Shown here: piece by piece, positions 23,611 to 37,976 of the stretch
Layout: each line of letters opens with the position of its first letter
Numbering within the stretch: position 1 is the stretch's first letter
Position numbers and translations under genes: made by a program
Notes under the pieces: generated by a model
Databases searched by the model: none
What the model was told of the DNA's origin: nothing
What the model saw: the letters and a program-made list of their open reading frames with translations, nothing else
Assembly: GCF_950023065.1 (NCBI RefSeq)
Contig: NC_088677.1
Coordinates: forward strand, 21,535,230-21,599,229
Source: Planococcus citri
Taxonomy: Eukaryota; Arthropoda; Insecta; Hemiptera; Pseudococcidae
Direction: 5' to 3'
DNA: 64,000 nucleotides

Positions 23611-24851
23611 TTTTGATATTTCTTGAAAATCACTGACCAAGTCTCCACAAATCATAGGTGCTTGGTAAGTGGAAATTTTCACCTTTTTCCATCATTCACA
23701 AAATGCCGTACTCAACTCATACGGCCATTTTGATATTTCTTGAAAATCATAGGTGCTTGGTAAGTGGACATTTTCACCTTTTTCCATCATTCACAAAATG
23801 CCGTACTCAACTCATACGGCCATTTTGATATTTCTTGAAAATCACTGACCAAGTCTCCACAAATCATAGGTGCTTGGTAAGTGGAAATTTTCACCTTTTT
23901 CCATCATTCACAAAATGCCGTACTCAACTCATATGGCCATTTTGATATTTCTTGAAAATCACTGACCAAGTCTCCACAAATCATAGGTGCTTGGTAAGTG
24001 GAAATTTTCACCTTTTTCCATCATTCACAAAATGCCGTACTCAACTCATAGGGCCATTTTGATATTTCTTGAAAATCACTGACCAAGTCTCCACAAATCA
24101 TAGGTGCTTGGTAAGTGGAAATTTTCACCTTTTTCCATCATTCACAAAATGCAGTACTCAACTCATACACCATTTTGATATTTCTTGAAAATCACTGACC
24201 AAGTCTCCACAAATCATAGGTGCTTGGTAAGTGGAAATTTTCACCTTTTTCCATCATTCACAAAATGCCGTACTCAACTTATACGGCCATTTTGATATTT
24301 CTTGAAAATCACTGACCAAGTCTCCACAAATCATAGGTGCTTGGTAAGTGGAAATTTTCACCTTTTTCCATCATTCACAAAATGCCGTACTCAACTTATA
24401 CGGCCATTTTGATATTTCATGAAAATCACAGGTGCTTGGTAAGTGGAAATTTTCAACTTTTTCCATCATTCACAAAATGCCGTACTCAACTTATACCGCC
24501 ATTTTGATATTTCTTGAAAATCACTGACCAAGTCTCCACAAATCATAGGTGCTTGGTAAGTGGAAATTTTCACCTTTTTCCATCATTCACAAAATGCCGT
24601 ACTCAACTCATGCGGCCATTTTGATATTTCTTGAAAATCACTGACCAAGTCTCCACAAATCATAGGTGCTTGGTAAGTGGAAATTTTCACCTTTTTCCAT
24701 CATTCACAAAATGCAGTACTCAACTCATACACCATTTTGATATTTCTTGAAAATCACTGACCAAGTCTCCACAAATCATAGGTGCTTGGTAAGTGGAAAT
24801 TTTCACCTTTTTCCATCATTCACAAAATGCCGTACTCAACTTATACGGCCA
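23611..24851 (+). repeat. 1,241-bp block, second copy of 15196-16436
   Basis: Eleven monomers in the same order with the same rare ACCG and GCGG arms. Joined directly to the preceding 12-mer duplication, so the region is a mosaic of two independent block copies. Confidence 0.85.
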
Positions 24852-27800
24852 TTTTGATATTTCTTGAAAATCACTGACCAAGTCTCCACAAATCATAGGT
24901 GCTTGGTAAGTGGAAATTTTCACCTTTTTCCATCATTCACAAAATGCCGTACTCAACTCATATGGCCATTTTGATATTTCTTGAAAATCACTGACCAAGT
25001 CTCCACAAATCATAGGTGCTTGGTAAGTGGAAATTTTCACCTTTTTCCATCATTCACAAAATGCCGAACTCAACTCATAGGGCCATTTTGATATTTCTTG
25101 AAAATCACTGACCAAGTCTCCACAAATCATAGGTGCTTGGTAAGTGGAAATTTTCACCTTTTTCCATCATTCACAAAATGCCGTACTCAACTCATACAGC
25201 CATTTTGATATTTCTTGAAAATCACTGACCAAGTCTCCACAAATCATAGGTGCTTGGTAAGTGGAAATTTTCACCTTTTTCCATCATTCACAAAATGCAG
25301 TACTCAACTCATACACCATTTTGATATTTCTTGAAAATCACTGACCAAGTCTCCACAAATCATAGGTGCTTGGTAAGTGGAAATTTTCACCTTTTTCCAT
25401 CATTCACAAAATGCCGTACTCAACTTATACGGCCATTTTGATATTTCTTGAAAATCACTGACCAAGTCTCCACAAATCATAGGTGCTTGGTAAGTGGAAA
25501 TTTTCACCTTTTTCCATCATTCACAAAATGCCGTACTCAACTTATACGGCCATTTTGATATTTCATGAAAATCACAGGTGCTTGGTAAGTGGAAATTTTC
25601 AACTTTTTCCATCATTCACAAAATGCCGTACTCAACTTATATGGCCATTTTGATATTTCTTGAAAATCACTGACCAAGTCTCCACAAATCATAGGTGCTT
25701 GGTAAGTGGAAATTTTCACCTTTTTCCATCATTCACAAAATGCTGTACTCAACTCATAGGGCCATTTTGATATTTCTTGAATTTCTTGAAAATCACTGAC
25801 CAAGTCTCCACAAATCATAGGTGCTTGGTAAGTGGAAATTTTCACCTTTTTCCATCATTCACAAAATGCCGTACTCAACTCATAGGGCCATTTTGATATT
25901 TCTTGAAAATCACTGACCAAGTCTCCACAAATCATAGGTGCTTGGTAAGTGGAAATTTTCACCTTTTTCCATCATTCACAAAATGCCGTACTCAACTCAT
26001 ACGGCCATTTTGATATTTCTTGAAAATCACTGACCAAGTCTCCACAAATCATAGGTGCTTGGTAAGTGGAAATTTTCACCTTTTTCCATCATTCACAAAA
26101 TGCCGTACTCAACTCATACGGCCATTTTGATATTTCTTGAAAATCATGGGTGCTTGGTAAGTGGACATTTTCACCTTTTTCCATCATTCACAAAATGCCG
26201 TACTCAACTCATAGGGCCATTTTGATATTTCTTGAAAATCACTGACCAAGTCTCCACAAATCATAGGTGCTTGGTAAGTGGAAATTTTCACCTTTTTCCA
26301 TCATTCACAAAATGCCGTACTCAACTTATACGGCCATTTTGATATTTCATGAAAATCACAGGTGCTTGGTAAGTGGAAATTTTCAACTTTTTCCATCATT
26401 CACAAAATGTTGTACTCAACTTATACGGCCATTTTGATATTTCTTGAAAATCACTGACCAAGTCTCCACAAATCATAGGTGCTTGGTAAGTGGAAATTTT
26501 CACCTTTTTCCATCATTCACAAAATGCCGTACTCAACTCATAGGGCCATTTTGATATTTCTTGAAAATCACTGACCAAGTCTCCACAAATCATAGGTGCT
26601 TGGTAAGTGGAAATTTTCAACTTTTTCCATCATTCACAAAATGTTGTACTCAACTTATACGGCCATTTTGATATTTCTTGAAAATCACTGACCAAGTCTC
26701 CACAAATCATAGGTGCTTGGTAAGTGGAAATTTTCACCTTTTTCCATCATTCACAAAATGCCGTACTCAACTCATACGGCCATTTTGATATTTCTTGAAC
26801 ATCACTGACCAAGTCTCCACAAATCATAGGTGCTTGGTAAGTGGAAATCTTCACCTTTTTCCATCATTCACAAAATGCCGTACTCAACTCATATGGCCAT
26901 TTTGATATTTCTTGAAAATCACTGACCAAGTCTCCACAAATCATAGGTGCTTGGTAAGTGGAAATTTTCACCTTTTTCCATCATTCACAAAATGCAGTAC
27001 TCAACTCATACACCATTTTGATATTTCTTGAAAATCACTGACCAAGTCTCCACAAATCATAGGTGCTTGGTAAGTGGAAATTTTCACCTTTTTCCATCAT
27101 TCACAAAATGCCGTACTCAACTCATAGGGCCATTTTGATATTTCTTGAAAATCACTGACCAAGTCTCCACAAATCATAGGTGCTTGGTAAGTGGAAATTT
27201 TCACCTTTTTCCATCATTCACAAAATACCGTACTCAACTCATAGGGCCATTTTGATATTTCTTGAAAATCACTGACCAAGTCTCCACAAATCATAGGTGC
27301 TTGGTAAGTGGAAATTTTCACCTTTTTCCATCATTCACAAAATGCCGTACTCAACTCATACGGCCATTTTGATATTTCTTGAAAATCATAGGTGCTTGGT
27401 AAGTGGACATTTTCACCTTTTTCCATCATTCACAAAATGCCGTACTCAACTCATACGGCCATTTTGATATTTCTTGAAAATCACTGACCAAGTCTCCACA
27501 AATCATAGGTGCTTGGTAAGTGGAAATTTTCACCTTTTTCCATCATTCACAAAATGCCGTACTCAACTTATACGGCCATTTTGATATTTCTTGAAAATCA
27601 CTGACCAAGTCTCCACAAATCATAGGTGCTTGGTAAGTGGAAATTTTCACCTTTTTCCATCATTCACAAAATGCCGTACTCAACTTATACGGCCATTTTG
27701 ATATTTCATGAAAATCACAGGTGCTTGGTAAGTGGAAATTTTCAACTTTTTCCATCATTCACAAAATGCCGTACTCAACTTATACCGCCATTTTGATATT

Positions 27801-29287
27801 TCTTGAAAATCACTGACCAAGTCTCCACAAATCATAGGTGCTTGGTAAGTGGAAATTTTCACCTTTTTCCATCATTCACAAAATGCCGTACTCAACTCAT
27901 ACGGCCATTTTGATATTTCTTGAAAATCACTGACCAAGTCTCCACAAATCATAGGTGCTTGGTAAGTGGAAATTTTCACCTTTTTCCATCATTCACAAAA
28001 TGCCGTACTCAACTCATAGGGCCATTTTGATAATTCTTGAAAATCACTGACCAAGTCTCCACAAATCATAGGTGCTTGGTAAGTGGAAATTTTCACCTTT
28101 TTCCATCATTCACAAAATGCAGTACTCAACTCATACACCATTTTGATATTTCTTGAAAATCACTGACCAAGTCTCCACAAATCATAGGTGCTTGGTAAGT
28201 GGAAATTTTCACCTTTTTCCATCATTCACAAAATGCCGTACTCAACTTATACGGCCATTTTGATATTTCTTGAAAATCACTGACCAAGTCTCCACAAATC
28301 ATAGGTGCTTGGTAAGTGGAAATTTTCACCTTTTTCCATCATTCACAAAATGCCGTACTCAACTTATACGGCCATTTTGATATTTCTTGAAAATCACTGA
28401 CCAAGTCTCCACAAATCATAGGTGCTTGGTAAGTGGAAATTTTCACCTTTTTCCATCATTCACAAAATGCCGTACTCAACTCATATGGCCATTTTGATAT
28501 TTCTTGAAAATCACTGACCAAGTCTCCACAAATCATAGGTGCTTGGTAAGTGGAAATTTTCACCTTTTTCCATCATTCACAAAATGCCGAACTCAACTCA
28601 TAGGGCCATTTTGATATTTCTTGAAAATCACTGACCAAGTCTCCACAAATCATAGGTGCTTGGTAAGTGGAAATTTTCACCTTTTTCCATCATTCACAAA
28701 ATGCCGTACTCAACTCATACAGCCATTTTGATATTTCTTGAAAATCACTGACCAAGTCTCCACAAATCATAGGTGCTTGGTAAGTGGAAATTTTCACCTT
28801 TTTCCATCATTCACAAAATGCAGTACTCAACTCATACACCATTTTGATATTTCTTGAAAATCACTGACCAAGTCTCCACAAATCATAGGTGCTTGGTAAG
28901 TGGAAATTTTCACCTTTTTCCATCATTCACAAAATGCCGTACTCAACTTATACGGCCATTTTGATATTTCTTGAAAATCACTGACCAAGTCTCCACAAAT
29001 CATAGGTGCTTGGTAAGTGGAAATTTTCACCTTTTTCCATCATTCACAAAATGCCGTACTCAACTTATACGGCCATTTTGATATTTCATGAAAATCACAG
29101 GTGCTTGGTAAGTGGAAATTTTCAACTTTTTCCATCATTCACAAAATGCCGTACTCAACTTATATGGCCATTTTGATATTTCTTGAAAATCACTGACCAA
29201 GTCTCCACAAATCATAGGTGCTTGGTAAGTGGAAATTTTCACCTTTTTCCATCATTCACAAAATGCTGTACTCAACTCATAGGGCCA
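24852..29287 (+). repeat. Mosaic of reused cassettes
   Basis: Contains two runs of ATGG, CCGAA/AGGG, ACAG, class C, T, T, S/ATGG, CTG/AGGG (24852-25764 and 28375-29287). Between them is a segment with the first GAACATC/AATCTTC/ATGG monomer, the first ATACCG monomer (27133) and the first GATAATTC monomer (28025). The two I monomers at 25765 and 29288 are 3,523 bp apart, the same as 22242 to 25765, but the internal order differs. Confidence 0.82.
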
Positions 29288-32200
29288 TTTTGATATTTCT
29301 TGAATTTCTTGAAAATCACTGACCAAGTCTCCACAAATCATAGGTGCTTGGTAAGTGGAAATTTTCACCTTTTTCCATCATTCACAAAATGCCGTACTCA
29401 ACTCATAGGGCCATTTTGATATTTCTTGAAAATCACTGACCAAGTCTCCACAAATCATAGGTGCTTGGTAAGTGGAAATTTTCACCTTTTTCCATCATTC
29501 ACAAAATGCCGTACTCAACTCATACGGCCATTTTGATATTTCTTGAAAATCACTGACCAAGTCTCCACAAATCATAGGTGCTTGGTAAGTGGAAATTTTC
29601 ACCTTTTTCCATCATTCACAAAATGCCGTACTCAACTCATACGGCCATTTTGATATTTCTTGAAAATCATAGGTGCTTGGTAAGTGGACATTTTCACCTT
29701 TTTCCATCATTCACAAAATGCCGTACTCAACTCATAGGGCCATTTTGATATTTCTTGAAAATCACTGACCAAGTCTCCACAAATCATAGGTGCTTGGTAA
29801 GTGGAAATTTTCACCTTTTTCCATCATTCACAAAATGCCGTACTCAACTTATACGGCCATTTTGATATTTCATGAAAATCACAGGTGCTTGGTAAGTGGA
29901 AATTTTCAACTTTTTCCATCATTCACAAAATGTTGTACTCAACTTATACGGCCATTTTGATATTTCTTGAAAATCACTGACCAAGTCTCCACAAATCATA
30001 GGTGCTTGGTAAGTGGAAATTTTCACCTTTTTCCATCATTCACAAAATGCCGTACTCAACTCATAGGGCCATTTTGATATTTCTTGAAAATCACTGACCA
30101 AGTCTCCACAAATCATAGGTGCTTGGTAAGTGGAAATTTTCACCTTTTTCCATCATTCACAAAATGCCGTACTCAACTCATACGGCCATTTTGATATTTC
30201 TTGAAAATCACTGACCAAGTCTCCACAAATCATAGGTGCTTGGTAAGTGGAAATTTTCACCTTTTTCCATCATTCACAAAATGCCGTACTCAACTCATAT
30301 GGCCATTTTGATATTTCTTGAAAATCACTGCCCAAGTCTCCACAAATCATAGGTGCTTGGTAAGTGGAAATTTTCACCTTTTTCCATCATTCACAAAATG
30401 CCGTACTCAACTCATAGGGCCATTTTGATATTTCTTGAAAATCACTGACCAAGTCTCCACAAATCATAGGTGCTTGGTAAGTGGAAATTTTCAACTTTTT
30501 CCATCATTCACAAAATGTTGTACTCAACTTATACGGCCATTTTGATATTTCTTGAAAATCACTGACCAAGTCTCCACAAATCATAGGTGCTTGGTAAGTG
30601 GAAATTTTCACCTTTTTCCATCATTCACAAAATGCCGTACTCAACTCATACGGCCATTTTGATATTTCTTGAACATCACTGACCAAGTCTCCACAAATCA
30701 TAGGTGCTTGGTAAGTGGAAATCTTCACCTTTTTCCATCATTCACAAAATGCCGTACTCAACTCATATGGCCATTTTGATATTTCTTGAAAATCACTGAC
30801 CAAGTCTCCACAAATCATAGGTGCTTGGTAAGTGGAAATTTTCACCTTTTTCCATCATTCACAAAATGCAGTACTCAACTCATACACCATTTTGATATTT
30901 CTTGAAAATCACTGACCAAGTCTCCACAAATCATAGGTGCTTGGTAAGTGGAAATTTTCACCTTTTTCCATCATTCACAAAATGCCGTACTCAACTCATA
31001 GGGCCATTTTGATATTTCTTGAAAATCACTGACCAAGTCTCCACAAATCATAGGTGCTTGGTAAGTGGAAATTTTCACCTTTTTCCATCATTCACAAAAT
31101 ACCGTACTCAACTCATAGGGCCATTTTGATATTTCTTGAAAATCACTGACCAAGTCTCCACAAATCATAGGTGCTTGGTAAGTGGAAATTTTCACCTTTT
31201 TCCATCATTCACAAAATGCCGTACTCAACTCATACGGCCATTTTGATATTTCTTGAAAATCATAGGTGCTTGGTAAGTGGACATTTTCACCTTTTTCCAT
31301 CATTCACAAAATGCCGTACTCAACTCATACGGCCATTTTGATATTTCTTGAAAATCACTGACCAAGTCTCCACAAATCATAGGTGCTTGGTAAGTGGAAA
31401 TTTTCACCTTTTTCCATCATTCACAAAATGCCGTACTCAACTTATACGGCCATTTTGATATTTCTTGAAAATCACTGACCAAGTCTCCACAAATCATAGG
31501 TGCTTGGTAAGTGGAAATTTTCACCTTTTTCCATCATTCACAAAATGCCGTACTCAACTTATACGGCCATTTTGATATTTCATGAAAATCACAGGTGCTT
31601 GGTAAGTGGAAATTTTCAACTTTTTCCATCATTCACAAAATGCCGTACTCAACTTATATGGCCATTTTGATATTTCTTGAAAATCACTGACCAAGTCTCC
31701 ACAAATCATAGGTGCTTGGTAAGTGGAAATTTTCACCTTTTTCCATCATTCACAAAATGCCGTACTCAACTCATACGGCCATTTTGATATTTCTTGAAAA
31801 TCACTGACCAAGTCTCCACAAATCATAGGTGCTTGGTAAGTGGAAATTTTCACCTTTTTCCATCATTCACAAAATGCCGTACTCAACTCATAGGGCCATT
31901 TTGATAATTCTTGAAAATCACTGACCAAGTCTCCACAAATCATAGGTGCTTGGTAAGTGGAAATTTTCACCTTTTTCCATCATTCACAAAATGCCGTACT
32001 CAACTCATACGGCCATTTTGATATTTCTTGAAAATCACTGACCAAGTCTCCACAAATCATAGGTGCTTGGTAAGTGGAAATTTTCACCTTTTTCCATCAT
32101 TCACAAAATGCCGTACTCAACTTATACGGCCATTTTGATATTTCATGAAAATCACAGGTGCTTGGTAAGTGGAAATTTTCAACTTTTTCCATCATTCACA

Positions 32201-32556
32201 AAATGTTGTACTCAACTTATACGGCCATTTTGATATTTCTTGAAAATCACTGACCAAGTCTCCACAAATCATAGGTGCTTGGTAAGTGGAAATTTTCACC
32301 TTTTTCCATCATTCACAAAATGCCGTACCCAACTTATATGGCCATTTTGATATTTCATGAAAATCACAGGTGCTTGGTAAGTGGAAATTTTCAACTTTTT
32401 CCATCATTCACAAAATGCCGTACTCAACTTATACGGCCATTTTGATATTTCTTGAAAATCACTGACCAAGTCTCCACAAATCATAGGTGCTTGGTAAGTG
32501 GAAATTTTCACCTTTTTCCATCATTCACAAAATGCTGTACTCAACTCATAGGGCCA
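29288..32556 (+). repeat. 29-mer higher-order unit (3,269 bp)
   Basis: Begins with I and runs through two ACGG, s, T, S/TTG, AGGG, ACGG, ATGG, CTGCCC/AGGG, full-length CAAC/TTG, ACGG, GAACATC/ATGG, class C, AGGG, ATACCG/AGGG, ACGG, s, T, T, S/ATGG, ACGG, AGGG, GATAATTC, T, S/TTG, a GTACCCAAC monomer, S and CTG/AGGG. Confidence 0.87.
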
Positions 32557-35500
32557 TTTTGATATTTCTTGAATTTCTTGAAAATCACTGACCAAGTCTC
32601 CACAAATCATAGGTGCTTGGTAAGTGGAAATTTTCACCTTTTTCCATCATTCACAAAATGCCGTACTCAACTCATAGGGCCATTTTGATATTTCTCGAAA
32701 ATCACTGACCAAGTCTCCACAAATCATAGGTGCTTGGTAAGTGGAAATTTTCACCTTTTTCCATCATTCACAAAATGCCGTACTCAACTCATACGGCCAT
32801 TTTGATATTTCTTGAAAATCATAGGTGCTTGGTAAGTGGACATTTTCACCTTTTTCCATCATTCACAAAATGCCGTACTCAACTCATAGGGCCATTTTGA
32901 TATTTCTTGAAAATCACTGACCAAGTCTCCACAAATCATAGGTGCTTGGTAAGTGGAAATTTTCACCTTTTTCCATCATTCACAAAATGCCGTACTCAAC
33001 TTATACGGCCATTTTGATATTTCATGAAAATCACAGGTGCTTGGTAAGTGGAAATTTTCAACTTTTTCCATCATTCACAAAATGTTGTACTCAACTTATA
33101 CGGCCATTTTGATATTTCTTGAAAATCACTGACCAAGTCTCCACAAATCATAGGTGCTTGGTAAGTGGAAATTTTCACCTTTTTCCATCATTCACAAAAT
33201 GCCGTACTCAACTCATAGGGCCATTTTGATATTTCTTGAAAATCACTGACCAAGTCTCCACAAATCATAGGTGCTTGGTAAGTGGAAATTTTCACCTTTT
33301 TCCATCATTCACAAAATGCCGTACTCAACTCATACGGCCATTTTGATATTTCTTGAAAATCACTGACCAAGTCTCCACAAATCATAGGTGCTTGGTAAGT
33401 GGAAATTTTCACCTTTTTCCATCATTCACAAAATGCCGTACTCAACTCATATGGCCATTTTGATATTTCTTGAAAATCACTGCCCAAGTCTCCACAAATC
33501 ATAGGTGCTTGGTAAGTGGAAATTTTCACCTTTTTCCATCATTCACAAAATGCCGTACTCAACTCATAGGGCCATTTTGATATTTCTTGAAAATCACTGA
33601 CCAAGTCTCCACAAATCATAGGTGCTTGGTAAGTGGAAATTTTCAACTTTTTCCATCATTCACAAAATGTTGTACTCAACTTATACGGCCATTTTGATAT
33701 TTCTTGAAAATCACTGACCAAGTCTCCACAAATCATAGGTGCTTGGTAAGTGGAAATTTTCACCTTTTTCCATCATTCACAAAATGCCGTACTCAACTCA
33801 TACGACCATTTTGATATTTCTTGAACATCACTGACCAAGTCTCCACAAATCATAGGTGCTTGGTAAGTGGAAATCTTCACCTTTTTCCATCATTCACAAA
33901 ATGCCGTACTCAACTCATATGGCCATTTTGATATTTCTTGAAAATCACTGACCAAGTCTCCACAAATCATAGGTGCTTGGTAAGTGGAAATTTTCACCTT
34001 TTTCCATCATTCACAAAATGCAGTACTCAACTCATACACCATTTTGATATTTCTTGAAAATCACTGACCAAGTCTCCACAAATCATAGGTGCTTGGTAAG
34101 TGGAAATTTTCACCTTTTTCCATCATTCACAAAATGCCGTACTCAACTCATAGGGCCATTTTGATATTTCTTGAAAATCACTGACCAAGTCTCCACAAAT
34201 CATAGGTGCTTGGTAAGTGGAAATTTTCACCTTTTTCCATCATTCACAAAATACCGTACTCAACTCATAGGGCCATTTTGATATTTCTTGAAAATCACTG
34301 ACCAAGTCTCCACAAATCATAGGTGCTTGGTAAGTGGAAATTTTCACCTTTTTCCATCATTCACAAAATGCCGTACTCAACTCATACGGCCATTTTGATA
34401 TTTCTTGAAAATCATAGGTGCTTGGTAAGTGGACATTTTCACCTTTTTCCATCATTCACAAAATGCCGTACTCAACTCATACGGCCATTTTGATATTTCT
34501 TGAAAATCACTGACCAAGTCTCCACAAATCATAGGTGCTTGGTAAGTGGAAATTTTCACCTTTTTCCATCATTCACAAAATGCCGTACTCAACTTATACG
34601 GCCATTTTGATATTTCTTGAAAATCACTGACCAAGTCTCCACAAATCATAGGTGCTTGGTAAGTGGAAATTTTCACCTTTTTCCATCATTCACAAAATGC
34701 CGTACTCAACTTATACGGCCATTTTGATATTTCATGAAAATCACAGGTGCTTGGTAAGTGGAAATTTTCAACTTTTTCCATCATTCACAAAATGCCGTAC
34801 TCAACTTATATGGCCATTTTGATATTTCTTGAAAATCACTGACCAAGTCTCCACAAATCATAGGTGCTTGGTAAGTGGAAATTTTCACCTTTTTCCATCA
34901 TTCACAAAATGCCGTACTCAACTCATACGGCCATTTTGATATTTCTTGAAAATCACTGACCAAGTCTCCACAAATCATAGGTGCTTGGTAAGTGGAAATT
35001 TTCACCTTTTTCCATCATTCACAAAATGCCGTACTCAACTCATAGGGCCATTTTGATAATTCTTGAAAATCACTGACCAAGTCTCCACAAATCATAGGTG
35101 CTTGGTAAGTGGAAATTTTCACCTTTTTCCATCATTCACAAAATGCCGTACTCAACTCATACGGCCATTTTGATATTTCTTGAAAATCACTGACCAAGTC
35201 TCCACAAATCATAGGTGCTTGGTAAGTGGAAATTTTCACCTTTTTCCATCATTCACAAAATGCCGTACTCAACTTATACGGCCATTTTGATATTTCATGA
35301 AAATCACAGGTGCTTGGTAAGTGGAAATTTTCAACTTTTTCCATCATTCACAAAATGTTGTACTCAACTTATACGGCCATTTTGATATTTCTTGAAAATC
35401 ACTGACCAAGTCTCCACAAATCATAGGTGCTTGGTAAGTGGAAATTTTCACCTTTTTCCATCATTCACAAAATGCCGTACCCAACTTATATGGCCATTTT

Positions 35501-35708
35501 GATATTTCATGAAAATCACAGGTGCTTGGTAAGTGGAAATTTTCAACTTTTTCCATCATTCACAAAATGCCGTACTCAACTTATACGGCCATTTTGATAT
35601 TTCTTGAAAATCACTGACCAAGTCTCCACAAATCATAGGTGCTTGGTAAGTGGAAATTTTCACCTTTTTCCATCATTCACAAAATGCTGTACTCAACTCA
35701 TAGGGCCA
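32557..35708 (+). repeat. 28-mer higher-order unit (3,152 bp)
   Basis: Tandem second copy of 29288-32556 with one ACGG monomer missing (3,269 minus 117). Shares GATAATTC, GTACCCAAC, GAACATC, ATACCG and CTGCCC markers at matching offsets. Private changes are TTTCTCGAAAA after the I monomer and a TACGACC arm near 33802. Confidence 0.88.
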
Positions 35709-36842
35709 TTTTGATATTTCTTGAATTTCTTGAAAATCACTGACCAAGTCTCCACAAATCATAGGTGCTTGGTAAGTGGAAATTTTCACCTTTTTCCATC
35801 ATTCACAAAATGCCGTACTCAACTCATAGGGCCATTTTGATATTTCTCGAAAATCACTGACCAAGTCTCCACAAATCATAGGTGCTTGGTAAGTGGAAAT
35901 TTTCACCTTTTTCCATCATTCACAAAATGCCGTACTCAACTCATACGGCCATTTTGATATTTCTTGAAAATCACTGACCAAGTCTCCACAAATCATAGGT
36001 GCTTGGTAAGTGGAAATTTTCACCTTTTTCCATCATTCACAAAATGCCGTACTCAACTCATACGGCCATTTTGATATTTCTTGAAAATCATAGGTGCTTG
36101 GTAAGTGGACATTTTCACCTTTTTCCATCATTCACAAAATGCCGTACTCAACTCATAGGGCCATTTTGATATTTCTTGAAAATCACTGACCAAGTCTCCA
36201 CAAATCATAGGTGCTTGGTAAGTGGAAATTTTCACCTTTTTCCATCATTCACAAAATGCTGTACTCAACTTATACGGCCATTTTGATATTTCATGAAAAT
36301 CACAGGTGCTTGGTAAGTGGAAATTTTCAACTTTTTCCATCATTCACAAAATGTTGTACTCAACTTATACGGCCATTTTGATATTTCTTGAAAATCACTG
36401 ACCAAGTCTCCACAAATCATAGGTGCTTGGTAAGTGGAAATTTTCACCTTTTTCCATCATTCACAAAATGCCGTACTCAACTCATACGGCCATTTTGATA
36501 TTTCTTGAACATCACTGACCAAGTCTCCACAAATCATAGGTGCTTGGTAAGTGGAAATCTTCACCTTTTTCCATCATTCACAAAATGCCGTACTCAACTC
36601 ATATGGCCATTTTGATATTTCTTGAAAATCACTGACCAAGTCTCCACAAATCATAGGTGCTTGGTAAGTGGAAATTTTCACCTTTTTCCATCATTCACAA
36701 AATGCAGTACTCAACTCATACACCATTTTGATATTTCTTGAAAATCACTGACCAAGTCTCCACAAATCATAGGTGCTTGGTAAGTGGAAATTTTCACCTT
36801 TTTCCATCATTCACAAAATGCTGTACTCAACTCATAGGGCCA
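35709..36842 (+). repeat. Nested 10-mer, copy 1 (1,134 bp)
   Basis: I, TTTCTCG/ACGG, ACGG, s/AGGG, CTG T-loop, S/TTG, ACGG, GAACATC+AATCTTC/ATGG, class C, CTG/AGGG. Corresponding copy in the next large unit is 39527-40660. Confidence 0.87.
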
Positions 36843-37976
36843 TTTTGATATTTCTTGAATTTCTTGAAAATCACTGACCAAGTCTCCACAAATCATAGGT
36901 GCTTGGTAAGTGGAAATTTTCACCTTTTTCCATCATTCACAAAATGCCGTACTCAACTCATAGGGCCATTTTGATATTTCTCGAAAATCACTGACCAAGT
37001 CTCCACAAATCATAGGTGCTTGGTAAGTGGAAATTTTCACCTTTTTCCATCATTCACAAAATGCCGTACTCAACTCATACGGCCATTTTGATATTTCTTG
37101 AAAATCACTGACCAAGTCTCCACAAATCATAGGTGCTTGGTAAGTGGAAATTTTCACCTTTTTCCATCATTCACAAAATGCCGTACTCAACTCATACGGC
37201 CATTTTGATATTTCTTGAAAATCATAGGTGCTTGGTAAGTGGACATTTTCACCTTTTTCCATCATTCACAAAATGCCGTACTCAACTCATAGGGCCATTT
37301 TGATATTTCTTGAAAATCACTGACCAAGTCTCCACAAATCATAGGTGCTTGGTAAGTGGAAATTTTCACCTTTTTCCATCATTCACAAAATGCTGTACTC
37401 AACTTATACGGCCATTTTGATATTTCATGAAAATCACAGGTGCTTGGTAAGTGGAAATTTTCAACTTTTTCCATCATTCACAAAATGTTGTACTCAACTT
37501 ATACGGCCATTTTGATATTTCTTGAAAATCACTGACCAAGTCTCCACAAATCATAGGTGCTTGGTAAGTGGAAATTTTCACCTTTTTCCATCATTCACAA
37601 AATGCCGTACTCAACTCATACGGCCATTTTGATATTTCTTGAAAATCACTGACCAAGTCTCCACAAATCATAGGTGCTTGGTAAGTGGAAATCTTCACCT
37701 TTTTCCATCATTCACAAAATGCCGTACTCAACTCATATGGCCATTTTGATATTTCTTGAAAATCACTGACCAAGTCTCCACAAATCATAGGTGCTTGGTA
37801 AGTGGAAATTTTCACCTTTTTCCATCATTCACAAAATGCAGTACTCAACTCATACACCATTTTGATATTTCTTGAAAATCACTGACCAAGTCTCCACAAA
37901 TCATAGGTGCTTGGTAAGTGGAAATTTTCACCTTTTTCCATCATTCACAAAATGCCGTACTCAACTCATAGGGCCA
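36843..37976 (+). repeat. Nested 10-mer, copy 2 (1,134 bp)
   Basis: Same order as copy 1 except that the AATCTTC monomer lacks the GAACATC change and the tenth monomer has CCG instead of CTG. The same pair of differences is reproduced at 40661-41794, so the 10-mer doubling preceded duplication of the large unit. Confidence 0.87.

Noticed and set aside
22242..29287. Apparent 3,523-bp higher-order repeat (I monomers at 22242, 25765 and 29288)
   Set aside because: The equal spacing is a coincidence of composition. The order inside the two intervals differs from the seventh monomer on, though ends are shared.
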